52,918 bases of DNA from Embleya sp040605455 (lineage in GTDB: Bacteria; Actinomycetota; Actinomycetes; Streptomycetales; Streptomycetaceae). The notes below the pieces were generated by a model. It had not been told where the DNA came from. It worked only from the letters and a program-made list of their open reading frames with translations, and searched no databases. Within the stretch, counting starts at the first letter, position 1; every line of letters starts with the position of its first letter. Position numbers and translations under genes: made by a program. Positions 43,401-52,340 of this stretch are shown here, piece after piece. The stretch is from positions 1 to 52,918 of the forward strand of contig NZ_JBEXCV010000052.1 of NCBI RefSeq assembly GCF_040605455.1. The letters are read 5' to 3'.

Positions 43401-45096
43401 CCCACACCTTGACGTAGGCGTACTGCTGGGCGACCTTGCGGCAGCCGAACGACAGGGCTCGCGCGGCCAGTTCCGGTTCGCCGCTCGCCACCAGCGGAAG
43501 CAGGGTGCGCCGGTCGCCGTGCGTGAGCAACTCGCTGCGCAGGCTCGGGTCCAGGGGAGAGCGTCGGGCGATGGTGCGGCGCAACGACGGGGTCGAGCGC
43601 ATGCCGAGATAGGCGGCGGCGTCCACCGCCGGGACCTGCTTGGCGACCAGGCGGGCGAGTTCGCGGATGTCCAGGCCGATGTTGCGGGCCATCGCCTCCC
43701 ACGCGCGCGGGTCGGTCGAGGTGATCGCCGCCTCGTGCACGTGCCGCGGGAGCGAGCCGCTGGAGAGCAGGTCGCGCACCAGGCCGTCGGGCAGGTCGGG
43801 CAACAACTCCCGCAGGTCGTCCGGGTCGGCACAGGCCAGCAGGTGCCGGAACGGCTTGGTCAGAGTCGGCGGCGGGCCGCCGACCCGCTCCGGCGGACCG
43901 GTGACGGTGCCCGCCTCGATGCCCGCCAGCAGGGCCGGCAGCGCGTCACGGTGTCGGGGCAGCACCGCACGCAGGGTGTTCCAGCGGTCGGCTCGGGCGC
44001 CCAGGTGTCGGTGCAACAACTCGCGCAGCTCGGCACACTCCGGAAGTTCGACCAACGTGGCGACCGCGGTCCGGGCGGGAGTCACCTCGTACAGCACCCT
44101 GGCCAGGTCGGCGGGCTGGGCCAGGTCGCGGGTAAGCGCCGCGATTCGGGCCAGCGCGGGGTGCTTGGGGGTGCCGATCGCGGCCCGCAACACCGCGAGC
44201 GTCGGCCGGGCCACCGGGCCCACCGTCGTCGGATGCGCCGTGTACAGCGCGACCAGCAGGTCCTCGGGGCAGTCCGGGTCGGCGGACAGCAGCACGGCGG
44301 CCGCCTCCGGCAGCGGCTCGCGCCGCTGCTCGACCCGCAGCGCGGCCCAGTCGATCCCCCGACGCCAGGTGGAGGGATGTATGCCGGAGCGCAGTTCGGC
44401 GATCAGCCCGGCGGGGCCCTCGGCCTCGGCCACCGCGGCGGCCAGGGCGCAGAGTGCTTCGGTCGCCTCGCCTGCTCCGGTTGCCTCGGCCGGCCCGGCG
44501 GCGAGCGCGGCCACCTCGGGCCGTACGTGTCGCAGCGCCTCGGGCAGCAGGTCGGCGCCGCCGTGGCGGCTCAGCGACAGCAGGCCGCGCAGTTCCTCGG
44601 CGGCGGTCAGCGCGCCGGCGCATACCCGAAGCGCGTGCGCGACCAGGTCCGGCCGTTCGGCGACCACGGCGGCGCCCAGCCGGCGCGGTTGATCCCCCTC
44701 CGTGGGCTGTGTGAGCAATTCCTCGTGCAGCGCGGTCAACGGATGCGGCGTCTCGGGGTAGCGGCCGGGGGCGAGTACGACCCGGCGCATCCAGGCGGTG
44801 GCCTCGGGATGTGCGTAGACGATCCGGTCGACCACCGGGTCCGGTTGTTCGAGCAGCGCGGCGAGGTCGGCCGGCGTGAGCACGGTCCCGTTGTGCGCGA
44901 GGGTGCGGCGCACCCACGGGTCGGGATCGCGTGCGGCGAGCGCGCGCAGGTTCGGCGACGGCTTCCGGTCGCCGAGGAGCGCGCCGATCACGTCGTCGCC
45001 GATGCGATGGCGGACCCGGCCGAAATCGCCGACCGCGGCGCCCTCGAACAGCAGTCCGACCAGAAGAGCCTTGTTCGCGACCTGTACCGACACCAC
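40450..45096 (-). CDS. Giant repeat protein (leucine-rich-variant/HEAT-like), 1548 aa
   Basis: One continuous frame of 1548 residues, with no signal peptide or membrane helix. It is mainly helical, with recurring short units like DPDPWVRRTLAHN, AAHPEATAWMRR-like and LAARPELAARALSFG text, resembling LRV/HEAT-type solenoids from end to end. No enzymatic motif was found. Similar very large proteins occur in Streptomyces without known role, and probably act as scaffolds. GTG 45096 is the likely start (GTG-GTG). It is divergent from the GCS2-type ligase gene. Confidence 0.82.
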   Translation of the reverse strand: MVSVQVANKALLVGLLFEGAAVGDFGRVRHRIGDDVIGALLGDRKPSPNLRALAARDPDPWVRRTLAHNGTVLTPADLAALLEQPDPVVDRIVYAHPEATAWMRRVVLAPGRYPETPHPLTALHEELLTQPTEGDQPRRLGAAVVAERPDLVAHALRVCAGALTAAEELRGLLSLSRHGGADLLPEALRHVRPEVAALAAGPAEATGAGEATEALCALAAAVAEAEGPAGLIAELRSGIHPSTWRRGIDWAALRVEQRREPLPEAAAVLLSADPDCPEDLLVALYTAHPTTVGPVARPTLAVLRAAIGTPKHPALARIAALTRDLAQPADLARVLYEVTPARTAVATLVELPECAELRELLHRHLGARADRWNTLRAVLPRHRDALPALLAGIEAGTVTGPPERVGGPPPTLTKPFRHLLACADPDDLRELLPDLPDGLVRDLLSSGSLPRHVHEAAITSTDPRAWEAMARNIGLDIRELARLVAKQVPAVDAAAYLGMRSTPSLRRTIARRSPLDPSLRSELLTHGDRRTLLPLVASGEPELAARALSFGCRKVAQQYAYVKVWERHGPDGVRALLDCTGAGTAAQVRKRVEAALRAEDGLADLRASGEPYDDPATLPHRFQTRTSRTTVRDLVHEPYVHDFPLLMAANREEPFAYEAIDDLIRHEDATDEDRARLRLVLVNAQRTYARRSIDTPPLEWLRSEPFNRDEDWVNQAVEHGLLDPVRLIDVAHPAQAVVLSAHALNPGTVLAPMRARLAELTREHLAGHTEALAVAVGLVDGFTASLAELIVLAGQAAGPRPGAEELARVDAAALEVARREAAETANTEQVSAPAPTVRRRNAGRAAEYDRTSRLVAVHLLRTMTAGSSPEPGPDRVPVPEDPSVLAALASVRISDAPGYEFPSWLYEACFGSASVQPRVALGRRVFDESVANDLIDLGEPEVLAAMAENKDLEEPTRDRLASILAGTPAERPDRYPTKDTWPGPTQPGSYLRWIREYYDETRGGGDFLAEGAYRHGLVGPTEVLGVLPARALTPLPRKWRSRVLAGPLNRATEALVAERLGVDPDRWLAALIAMGSVGDRSLPELLDAITESGADGDGDWQRVESPITIEFAAAHANTWRIRRGWRWPAGDLLLRASPEALAVVLPRLGEHAYPTLWAYERHVEHTSRALDEYPFLANDRAALRIMAAWRRDAEVRARLLRLDDPELNADLYGAPLVREDVAMRRAVLSRVPQGRPANGPADLLALDPALRERLSADNRPTGSVLPALRIKVEAADPELIEHALRQLGKKASLLDRLWGLRGLLRYGGAARIGELVEQGVLGATAGRVVVKALATADPDAALTERIDRERAGDKLVAKLRRCFGTTETDEVLDLPYLRDWDLILTEHEREPFPIEVLNRLVLQPDSPARLLELGPVYHRVALNAATLDADHARASVAFGNSVLGDAVWYTHLDNLVMAGLLTGHDLVHVARGAGSVLRWIAEAAHRIGVEPRIRAAATEAQAEIAALLETHPATDPTGWDRVFAALAGCDPTWSPESPGSTIESLLTR

Positions 45097-45449
45097 TCAC
45101 CCCGTACTCGCCCGTTCCACTTGCGGGTTACACCCCACCACAATGCACGGACATCGGGTGTTCCGGCCCCGGAGGGAGGCGGCCTTGCCCGGACGCGACC
45201 CCGGGTCGACGTGTCGACCTGCGGTGGTTACGGGTACAACCGAGCGAGTCCTCCCAAGCAGTGCGGCCTGTCCGGATCTTGGTCGAGCACGTACTGCGTC
45301 GCGATGTGTCACGCCTGGTGGGGTTCCGGGGCATTCCCGGGGCCGGTGGGTGAGTGGGCACGGTAGTGGCGCACACCGGCCCCGGACGCGTCATGTCCAG
45401 GCGGAGGCCCTGCCCGGCGGGTTCGCCCGCTCGAAAGGACGGTTCGGTG

Positions 45450-46559
45450 ATGACCACCCTGGGTGTCGAGGAGGAGTACCTGCTCGTGGACCCGGTCAGC
45501 GGACTGCCGGTACCGGCGGCCGAGCGGGTCCGGGCCGAGGTGAGTCTGCGGCCCGGGCTCGACCTCGGCGACGTGCAGCCCGAGTTACTGAAGGCGCAGT
45601 TGGAGGTGGCGACCCCGGTGTGTTCCTCGCTCGACGAGATCGGCGGACACCTGTATCGGATGCGGCACGAACTGTCGGCGGCGGCCGAGCGGATCGGCTG
45701 CCGGCTGGTCGCCTGCGGGACCGCGCCCGCGGGCAACGGGAAGCCGATGGAGATCAGCGAGCATCCGCGCTATCTCGCGATCGCCGAGAACGCCCGGCGA
45801 TTGGCCGACGTGCAACTCATCCACGGGATGCACGTGCACGTGGCGGTACCGGATCGGGAAACGGGCGTGCAGATCGTCAACCGGATCCGGCCGTGGTTGC
45901 CGGTGCTCGTCGCGATGGGAGCCAACTCCCCGCTCTGGCAGGGGGTGGACACCGGGTTCGCGAGTTGGCGCACGATCCACTACGCACGCTGGCCGGTCGA
46001 AGGGCAACCCCCGGTGTTCGTCGACCTGGAGGAGTACGAACGGAGGGTGGACGCGCTGCTCGCGGTGGGGGTGATGCTGGACCGAGGTCAGTTGTACTGG
46101 CAGGTGCGGCTGTCCGAGCGGTTTCCCACCATCGAGATCCGCTGCCCGGACGTGCAGCTGCGGGCGGACGATGCGGTGATGCTGGCCGGGCTGGTCCGGG
46201 CGCTCGTGGTCACCGCGCTGCAACAGCACGGCGAGAAGGCGCCGTACGCCGCACCCGATTCGGAACTGCTGCGCGCCGCCTGCTGGTTGGCGGCTCGCGA
46301 CGGGCTGGACGGGGACCTTTTCGGGCCGGTGGGGCCGGCGGGGACGGCCCGTCGGATCGACGCGGGCGACATGGTCCGCGAACTGCTCGCGCACGTCACC
46401 CCGGCACTGGACGAACTCGGGGACACCACACGGGTGGTGGCGCTGGTCGAGCGGCTGATCCGGCAGGGTACGGGAGCCGACCGGCAGCGTGGGGCGTTTG
46501 TGGCCGGGGGGCTGCCGAGTGTGCTCGATCTGCTGATCTCGGACACCTCGGCCGGGTAG
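45450..46559 (+). CDS. Glutamate-cysteine ligase family 2 (YbdK-type)
   Basis: A 369-residue carboxylate-amine ligase of the GCS2 family, which ligates an amino acid carboxylate to an amine with ATP. The N-terminal GVEEEYLLVDP is the family hallmark (metal/ATP-binding acidic residues). QLIHGMHVHVAVPD, ANSPLWQGVDTGFASWR and PTIEIRCPDVQL are also typical. Start ATG 45450, or GTG 45447, has AAAGGA upstream. The true product is unknown; weak glutamate-cysteine activity is reported for YbdK. The 45097-45449 gap shows no clear element. Confidence 0.9.
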   Translation: MTTLGVEEEYLLVDPVSGLPVPAAERVRAEVSLRPGLDLGDVQPELLKAQLEVATPVCSSLDEIGGHLYRMRHELSAAAERIGCRLVACGTAPAGNGKPMEISEHPRYLAIAENARRLADVQLIHGMHVHVAVPDRETGVQIVNRIRPWLPVLVAMGANSPLWQGVDTGFASWRTIHYARWPVEGQPPVFVDLEEYERRVDALLAVGVMLDRGQLYWQVRLSERFPTIEIRCPDVQLRADDAVMLAGLVRALVVTALQQHGEKAPYAAPDSELLRAACWLAARDGLDGDLFGPVGPAGTARRIDAGDMVRELLAHVTPALDELGDTTRVVALVERLIRQGTGADRQRGAFVAGGLPSVLDLLISDTSAG

Positions 46560-46649
46560 CCGACGGCCGGCCGTGATGTTTGTGCTCGGCCGGGGAGTAG
46601 GGGTGGAAAGGGGCTGACGGGGGAAGGGCCCGGGAGGCAGGGTGGGGGT

Positions 46650-48479
46650 GTGTCGACTCCTGCGCATCACCCGACTCCTCCGCCTCGGGCCGGCCACCTC
46701 GTGGTATGCGGCGACGACGCGCTCGCCCAGCGACTGTCGTCCGAACTCGCGCACGTCTACGGGGAACACGTGACCGTGCTGCTGCCTTCGGTACACCGCA
46801 ACCACGGTCCACAAATCGAGGACCTGGCGCGTGGCGGCGGACTTTCGGTGTCCGTGGTCGAAGCCGCCGAGCCGACCGACGACGCGCTGCGCTCGGCAGG
46901 CGTGTCGGGTGCGTCGGCGCTCGCGCTGGTCTATCGCGACGACCGGGCCAACATCCACGCGGCGTTGCGAGCCCGGCGGATCAACCCGCGGATCCGGCTC
47001 GTGGTGCGGCTGTACAACCGCAAGCTCGGTCGGCATCTGCAGGAACTGCTCGACCGAGCGGTCGCGGCCAGGGTCGGCGACGACTCGGCCGGGGAGGTGA
47101 CCACGACCGTGCTCTCCGACGCGGACACCGCCACCCCGGCCCTGGTCGCCGCCGCGATCGCCGGTACGGGCAAGGTCGTCCAGGCCGACGGACTGCTGCT
47201 GCGGGCGGCCGAGCGGTCCGCCGACGAGCGCGACCCCGCGCCGTACCTGTATACGCTCGCGCTGGCCTCCGAGGGGGCGGGCGGCAGCCCGGAGTTGTTG
47301 CCGGACGATGCCGCGGCGGCCGCCGGCGGGGCCACGCGGGGCCGTACCGTCCTGGAGACGATCAGCCTGGAGGAGGGACCCGCGACGCCGGTCAACCGGC
47401 CCCACCTGCCGCCGGGATTGCCGGTGGCCACGCTGTTCCCGCGGCGGTTGCGCTACGCGATCCTCGCCCTGGTCGCGCTGCTCTTCGTCTTCGCCGGGCT
47501 GACCTGGTGGGTCACCCGGGACCCACCGCTGCGGGCCGCCTATCGCTCGATCCTGGACGTCTTCGGGATGGGCGATCCGGCGCTCGGTGAGGGCACCGGA
47601 CGCCAGATTGTCCAGGTGTTGTCCGGGCTCGCCGGATTGGCGCTGCTGCCGGTGCTGTTCGCGGTGGTGCTGGAGAGCCTGGGCACCTTCCGGACCGCGA
47701 CCACCCAGCGCCCGCCGCCGCGCGCGATCGCCGACCACGTGGTGCTGTTGGGCCTGGGCAAGATCGGTACGCGCGTGCTGGATCGGCTGTGCGAGCTGGG
47801 TATCCGGGTGGTGTGCGTGGAACGCGACCCGCAGGCGCTGGGCATCGCCGGCGCGCACGCGCGCCGGGTGCCGGTGGTGATCGGCGACGTCACCCGCGAG
47901 GGCGTCCTGGAGGCCGCGCACATCGGCGCGAGCCGGGCGCTGCTCGCACTGACCAGCGATGACGCGATCAACCTGGAGGCGGCCCTGTACGCCCGCGAGA
48001 TCGATCCGCAACTGCGGGTGGTGCTGCGGCTGTTCGACGACGACTTCGCCAGGACGGTGAACGGGACGCTGCGCGAGTCCTATCCGAACGCGCTCACCCG
48101 CAGCCGCAGCGTGTCCTCGCTTTCCGCGCCGGCCTTCGCCGGCGCCGTGATGGGTCGGCAGATCCTGGGCGCGATCTCGGTGGAGCGCGAAATGTTGTTG
48201 TTCGCGGCGATCGAGGTCGCGGCCCGTCCGGAACTGCAGGGCCGCACGGTGGCGGAATCGTTTCGGGCCGGGATGTGGCGGGTGCTCGCACTGGACGTGG
48301 CCGATCCGGCGGAGCGTCGGGCCGACCTGGGCGCGGACGCGGCACCGCAGCGCGACCTGGTGTGGGAACTGCACGCCGGCTATGTCCTGCAGCCGACGGA
48401 CCGGGTGGTGGTCGCGGCGACCCGGCAGGGACTCGCGGAGTTGTTGCGCGGGGAGCGCGGGAGTACGCCGACGAGTTAG
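46650..48479 (+). CDS. Two-TM, double-RCK (TrkA-N) channel-like protein
   Basis: A 609-residue protein. RCK/TrkA-N domain 1 is at about 15-150 (LVVCGDDALAQRLSSEL). Two membrane helices lie at about 268-345 (YAILALVALLFVFAGLTWWV and SGLAGLALLPVLFAVVLE), and RCK domain 2 starts at about 361 (VVLLGLGKIGTRVLDRL). The pore loop between the helices reads DVFGMGDPALGE rather than the K+ filter TVGYGD. The layout recalls CASTOR/POLLUX-type channels with odd filters. GTG 46650 is the start. It is probably an ion channel with unusual selectivity, or an NAD(H)/nucleotide-sensing membrane protein. Confidence 0.83.
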   Translation: MSTPAHHPTPPPRAGHLVVCGDDALAQRLSSELAHVYGEHVTVLLPSVHRNHGPQIEDLARGGGLSVSVVEAAEPTDDALRSAGVSGASALALVYRDDRANIHAALRARRINPRIRLVVRLYNRKLGRHLQELLDRAVAARVGDDSAGEVTTTVLSDADTATPALVAAAIAGTGKVVQADGLLLRAAERSADERDPAPYLYTLALASEGAGGSPELLPDDAAAAAGGATRGRTVLETISLEEGPATPVNRPHLPPGLPVATLFPRRLRYAILALVALLFVFAGLTWWVTRDPPLRAAYRSILDVFGMGDPALGEGTGRQIVQVLSGLAGLALLPVLFAVVLESLGTFRTATTQRPPPRAIADHVVLLGLGKIGTRVLDRLCELGIRVVCVERDPQALGIAGAHARRVPVVIGDVTREGVLEAAHIGASRALLALTSDDAINLEAALYAREIDPQLRVVLRLFDDDFARTVNGTLRESYPNALTRSRSVSSLSAPAFAGAVMGRQILGAISVEREMLLFAAIEVAARPELQGRTVAESFRAGMWRVLALDVADPAERRADLGADAAPQRDLVWELHAGYVLQPTDRVVVAATRQGLAELLRGERGSTPTS

Positions 48480-48692
48480 TGCCGCACCTGGTGGACGCCC
48501 GGTCGTTCGGCGGCTCGGCCGGCAGCCGCCGTCGGATTCCCCGGGCGGCCCGTCGATCGACACCTCGGTCCGTCCCTCGGTCGGCCCGGTGAGCGCAAGA
48601 TGTCCGAAATTCACCTTCGATGTCACGGTCCGTCGCCGACAGACTGCGTAGCGACACGATCGTCGAGGCAGCGAGGGAGAGGGTGAGCGGTG

Positions 48693-50486
48693 ATGTCCGA
48701 GGGATTCGCCCCGGAAGCGGGCGCGAAAGCGGGTACGGGATCCGGGGCCGAAACGGCCGACGTGATCTTCCACGGCGGCGAAATCGAGACGGTGGCGGGT
48801 GGGCCCGGCCCGAAGGGGGTCGTGGGGGAGGCCGGTCCGCGACCCGAGGCGGTCGCCGTCAAGGACGGCCGGATCACCTTCGTCGGCAACCTTGACGAGG
48901 CGCTCGCACACTGGCAGGGGCCCACCACCCGGCTGCACGACCTGGCCGGGCGGGCGCTGCTGCCGGGGTTCATCGACCCGCACGGCCACGTGGTCGGCAC
49001 CGGACTCCAGGAGACGGTCGCCGACCTGCTCGGCGAACCGGACGGCGACGTGGGGGACGTCGACGCGATCGTGCGCAAGTTGTGCGAGTTCGCAGACAGC
49101 GAGGTCGGCCGGCGGTCCGCGTGGATCGTCGGGTTCGGCTACGACGACGCGCTGCTGGACGGCGAGCTGCATCCGACCCGGGAGGACCTGGACCGGGTCT
49201 CCACCGAGCGGCCGGTGCTGGCCATCCATCAGTCGTTCCACCTGGGTGCGGTGAACAGCAAGGGGCTGGAACTCCTGGAGTACAGCGCCGCCACGAAGGA
49301 CCCGGGGGGCGGGGTGATCCGGCGCGGTGACGAGTCGGTGCTGCCGTTCGGCGAGCCGGACGGGGTGCTGGAGGAGACCGCGTTCTTTCCCGCCTCCGGT
49401 CGCGCGATCATGGGCATCGCCGAACAGGACCGGGCGCGATTTTTGGACAAGGGCCTGAAGGCGGCGGCGAGCTACGGCTTCACCACGGTGCAGGAGGGCG
49501 CCGCGGAACTGGCGGTGCTGGGCGACCTGCGGGCACTCGCGGCGGCCAAGGCGCTGCCCCTGGACGTCGTCGTCTACGTGAAGGCGGCCGAGGCGATCAA
49601 GACGCCCCATCTGGTCGAGGCGAGCGCGGAGTACGTGAACGGCCTGCGAGCGGCCGGGATCAAGCTGAACCTGGACGGCTCCCCGCAGGGCCGGACGGCT
49701 TGGCTGCGTGAGCCGTACAAGACCCCGCCGGGCGATCCGGACAAGGAATACTGCGGCTACCCGGCGCTGGAGGACGAGGTCGCCCTCGACCAGGTCCGGG
49801 CGGGCTTCGCGCACGGCTGGCAGGTGATCGCGCACGTGAACGGCGACGAGGCGATCGCCCAACTCATCCGCTGCGTGCGGATCGCCACCAAGGAGGCGAG
49901 GCCGGCCGATCGGCGCACGACCGGTATCCACTGTCAGACGGCGGGTGAGGACCAGATCGAGGAGTTCCGCCGGCTGGGCATCATTCCGTCGTTCTTCTCG
50001 ATGCACACGTTCTACTGGGGTGACTGGTACTACGAGACGGTGCTCGGAGAAGAACGCGCCGTCGAGATCTCACCCGCGGGGTGGGCCCTGGCCCGCGGCA
50101 TGGTCTACACGTCGCACCACGACGCGCCGGTGGCCCGGCCGAGTTCGCTCGCGATCCTGTCCAGCCAGGTCACCCGGAAGACCCGGAAGGGGATGACCCT
50201 CGGCAAGCATCACTGCGTGTCGGGATCGGACGCGGTGCGGTCGATCACCATCAACGCGGCCTACCAGTACGGCGAGGAGGCGCACAAGGGCAGCATCGAG
50301 GTGGGCAAGCTGGCCGACCTGGTGATCCTGAGCGCGAACCCGGCGACGGTACCGGGTGAGGCGATCGGGGAGATCACCATCGAGGAGACGATCAAGGCGG
50401 GCCGTACGATCCACCCGCCCGTCGAGGAGATGCCCGTTCCGGTGCCCTCGGGCGTGGGATTGAAGTTGTTCACGCACCACTGCTGA
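48693..50486 (+). CDS. Amidohydrolase family 3 (YtcJ-like)
   Basis: A 597-residue metal-dependent hydrolase. It has the N-terminal beta-sandwich strand (ADVIFHGGEI), the HxH metal site in PGFIDPHGHV, GFTTVQEGA, IAHVNGDEAI, and the C-terminal TINAAYQYGEEAHKGSIEVG strand pair typical of the family (compare COG1574). The substrate is unknown. ATG 48693 is preferred; the GTG just before it (48690) is possible, and GAGGGAGAGG lies upstream. The 48480-48692 gap has no recognised element. A terminator follows. Confidence 0.9.
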   Translation: MSEGFAPEAGAKAGTGSGAETADVIFHGGEIETVAGGPGPKGVVGEAGPRPEAVAVKDGRITFVGNLDEALAHWQGPTTRLHDLAGRALLPGFIDPHGHVVGTGLQETVADLLGEPDGDVGDVDAIVRKLCEFADSEVGRRSAWIVGFGYDDALLDGELHPTREDLDRVSTERPVLAIHQSFHLGAVNSKGLELLEYSAATKDPGGGVIRRGDESVLPFGEPDGVLEETAFFPASGRAIMGIAEQDRARFLDKGLKAAASYGFTTVQEGAAELAVLGDLRALAAAKALPLDVVVYVKAAEAIKTPHLVEASAEYVNGLRAAGIKLNLDGSPQGRTAWLREPYKTPPGDPDKEYCGYPALEDEVALDQVRAGFAHGWQVIAHVNGDEAIAQLIRCVRIATKEARPADRRTTGIHCQTAGEDQIEEFRRLGIIPSFFSMHTFYWGDWYYETVLGEERAVEISPAGWALARGMVYTSHHDAPVARPSSLAILSSQVTRKTRKGMTLGKHHCVSGSDAVRSITINAAYQYGEEAHKGSIEVGKLADLVILSANPATVPGEAIGEITIEETIKAGRTIHPPVEEMPVPVPSGVGLKLFTHHC

Positions 50487-50495
50487 CGGCGTTTG

Positions 50496-50530
50496 CGTCC
50501 TGCCCGGGCCGGATCGGCGCGGGCAGGACG
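50496..50530. terminator. Bidirectional terminator
   Basis: An 11-base stem CGTCCTGCCCG (50496-50506) with its complement (50520-50530), between the amidohydrolase and the convergent YbaK-type gene. Confidence 0.82.
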
Positions 50531-50539
50531 ACCCGGCGG

Positions 50540-51085
50540 TCAGGTCAGCGGCACGCCGAGGTCGGGCAGGACCTGTGCGCCCGGAAGTTCGGCCAACAGC
50601 CGGCCGGGCACCCACAGCTTGGAGCCGCGGATTCCGGAACCGACCACGACGCGCGGGTGAGCGGCGACGGCGGCGTCGATCAGGATCGGCCAGTCGGCGG
50701 GCAGACCGATCGGGGTGATCCCGCCGTACTCCATCGCGGTCGCGGCGAGCACCGTGTCCACCGGCGCGAACGACGCCTTGCGGGCATCGAGGTGTCGGCG
50801 GACCAGGCCGTTCACGTCGGCCCTGGTGGTGGCGGTGATCAGACATGCCGCGTAGGTGACCGTGCCGCCGCGCTTGGCGGCGATCACCACGCAGTTCGCG
50901 CTGTCGGCCGGGGCCACGTCGTAGCGCGCGCAGAACGCGGCGGTGTCGGCCAGTTCGGGGTCGATCGCGGCGACCTCGACCAGGTCGGCGGACTCGGCCG
51001 GCCAACCGGCCAGGGCACGGGCCACGGGCTCGGCCAGCAACTCGGGGTGGGACAGGGCGGGATGAACGGCAAGTGCGGTGGACAT
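50540..51085 (-). CDS. YbaK/EbsC-type aminoacyl-tRNA deacylase
   Basis: A 181-residue editing-domain protein (YbaK/aaRS-associated superfamily) expected to hydrolyse mischarged tRNA. It shows ADSANCVVIAAKRGG, LDARKASFA with the conserved Lys region, and MEYGGITPIGLP, a loop typical of the ProX/YbaK fold. Start is at 51085. Specificity (Cys-, Ala- or other tRNA-Pro) cannot be read from sequence by eye. Confidence 0.88.
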   Translation of the reverse strand: MSTALAVHPALSHPELLAEPVARALAGWPAESADLVEVAAIDPELADTAAFCARYDVAPADSANCVVIAAKRGGTVTYAACLITATTRADVNGLVRRHLDARKASFAPVDTVLAATAMEYGGITPIGLPADWPILIDAAVAAHPRVVVGSGIRGSKLWVPGRLLAELPGAQVLPDLGVPLT

Positions 51086-51496
51086 GGGGCCATCCAACCC
51101 AATCGGCCGCACTTTTGCGCGAGCGCACGGGAGTGGGCCTCGCGAGGGGTGTGCGGGTCGGCGGGTGTGCGCTTCGTGTCCTGGTGGGTGGGCCGCTCGA
51201 TGTCGGCTCCGTGATCCGGCCGGATGAGCGCTGGGCCTCGGCTTCGTGTCGGGCGGCTGGACCGGGACCCCGGCTCCTGTCGGACACGGCCGGCGGGCGG
51301 GATTTGCTTCCGGCGCGGTCTCGGCGCCCGGTAGGCGGTGCGGTGCGCTCGGCCCCGTTCGCATCCGGGCCGGCTTTCCGGGCCTGTCGGCCCCGGGGCC
51401 GTTTGCCGCCATGGCCGTTCACCGCCATGCGGGGGCCGTCGCGGTCGGGTCGCCGGCGGCACGACCGCGCACGATCCGCGTGGCGAACCGGCCCGT
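51086..51496. other. Intergenic 411 bp, nothing recognised
   Basis: Between two minus-strand genes. It is GC-rich and has several short open frames in all phases but no SD, strong codon bias, promoter or hairpin that stands out. Confidence 0.5.
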
Positions 51497-52174
51497 TCAC
51501 CCCCGGACGCGGCGGACGGTGCGCGCGTACATCGGGCGGCCGACCAGGTGCCAGATCAGTCGGGCCTGGAGCGGAAGCGAACCGAGCATCGTGGCCCGCT
51601 CGGCGGCGTCCGCGTCCTCCAGCACCACGCCCAGCAGAAGCAGGATCTGCGGCTTGGGCGTGGTTTCCACGAAGTGGTCGCCCATCGCCTTCCACTCCTG
51701 CGCGGTGAGCAGCCGCTGGGCGAGCGGGAGCAACTCGGCCTCCTCCTCGTCGAGGTGCTCGACCAGCGCCGCCCGGTGCTCGGCCAGCGCCGCGACCAGC
51801 GTGTCGCGCTCGGCGCCCCCGGCACTCGATGCCCATGCCGCGACCAGGTTCTCGGCGGCGGCCAGCGAGCCGGCCACCCGCTCGTGCTGGGCCTCCATTC
51901 GCAACACGAGGTCGGCCTCCAGGTCGACCCGCGCCAGCAGCGGCGGCCAGAGCAGCTCGTCCTCGCCGGTGTGGTGGCCGTGCAGGCCCAACCGGTACAG
52001 GTCGAAGTGGTCGGCGAGCACCTTGGCCCGGGCGGTGTCGCCCGGCTCGACGGCGGCGATCAGCTCGATCAGCAGGCGCGATTCGCGGCGCAGCCCGCGG
52101 TGGATGATCACCATTTCCCGGGTGTCGAAGCCGGCCGAGGCGGGGGAGACGGGGGAGGAGGACGAGGCGGTCAT
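51497..52174 (-). CDS. Hemerythrin HHE-domain protein
   Basis: A 225-residue helical protein with the hemerythrin pattern. Probable iron ligands are in MVIIHRGLRRES, LHGHHTGEDELLWP, MEAQHERV and EHLDEEEAELLP, spread over four helices. The C-terminal extra helices (PKPQILLLLGVVLED) are typical of actinobacterial members. Roles include O2, NO or iron handling; none is shown here. The start at 52174 has AAGGGA about 9 bases upstream. It is divergent from a SARP gene. Confidence 0.9.
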   Translation of the reverse strand: MTASSSSPVSPASAGFDTREMVIIHRGLRRESRLLIELIAAVEPGDTARAKVLADHFDLYRLGLHGHHTGEDELLWPPLLARVDLEADLVLRMEAQHERVAGSLAAAENLVAAWASSAGGAERDTLVAALAEHRAALVEHLDEEEAELLPLAQRLLTAQEWKAMGDHFVETTPKPQILLLLGVVLEDADAAERATMLGSLPLQARLIWHLVGRPMYARTVRRVRG

Positions 52175-52340
52175 GGTGTGTGATCCCTTCGGTGGGCCCT
52201 CGACCTGGTGTCGCTGGGCATGCTCATAGCCTGGTCCCGGCGTCTTGGAGGAATCCTGGAAGGAACATGGAGCCGCTCGACGGGGTTGTCCGGCGAGCGG
52301 CTCGTCGATGATCGGGTCGCCGGAACCGGGTAGGGGAGAG

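Noticed and set aside
40435..45366. A 1643-codon plus-strand frame opposite the giant repeat protein
   Set aside because: Its composition is Arg/Gln/Gly/Val-rich antisense text, it has no domains, and it mirrors the codon bias of the minus-strand gene.
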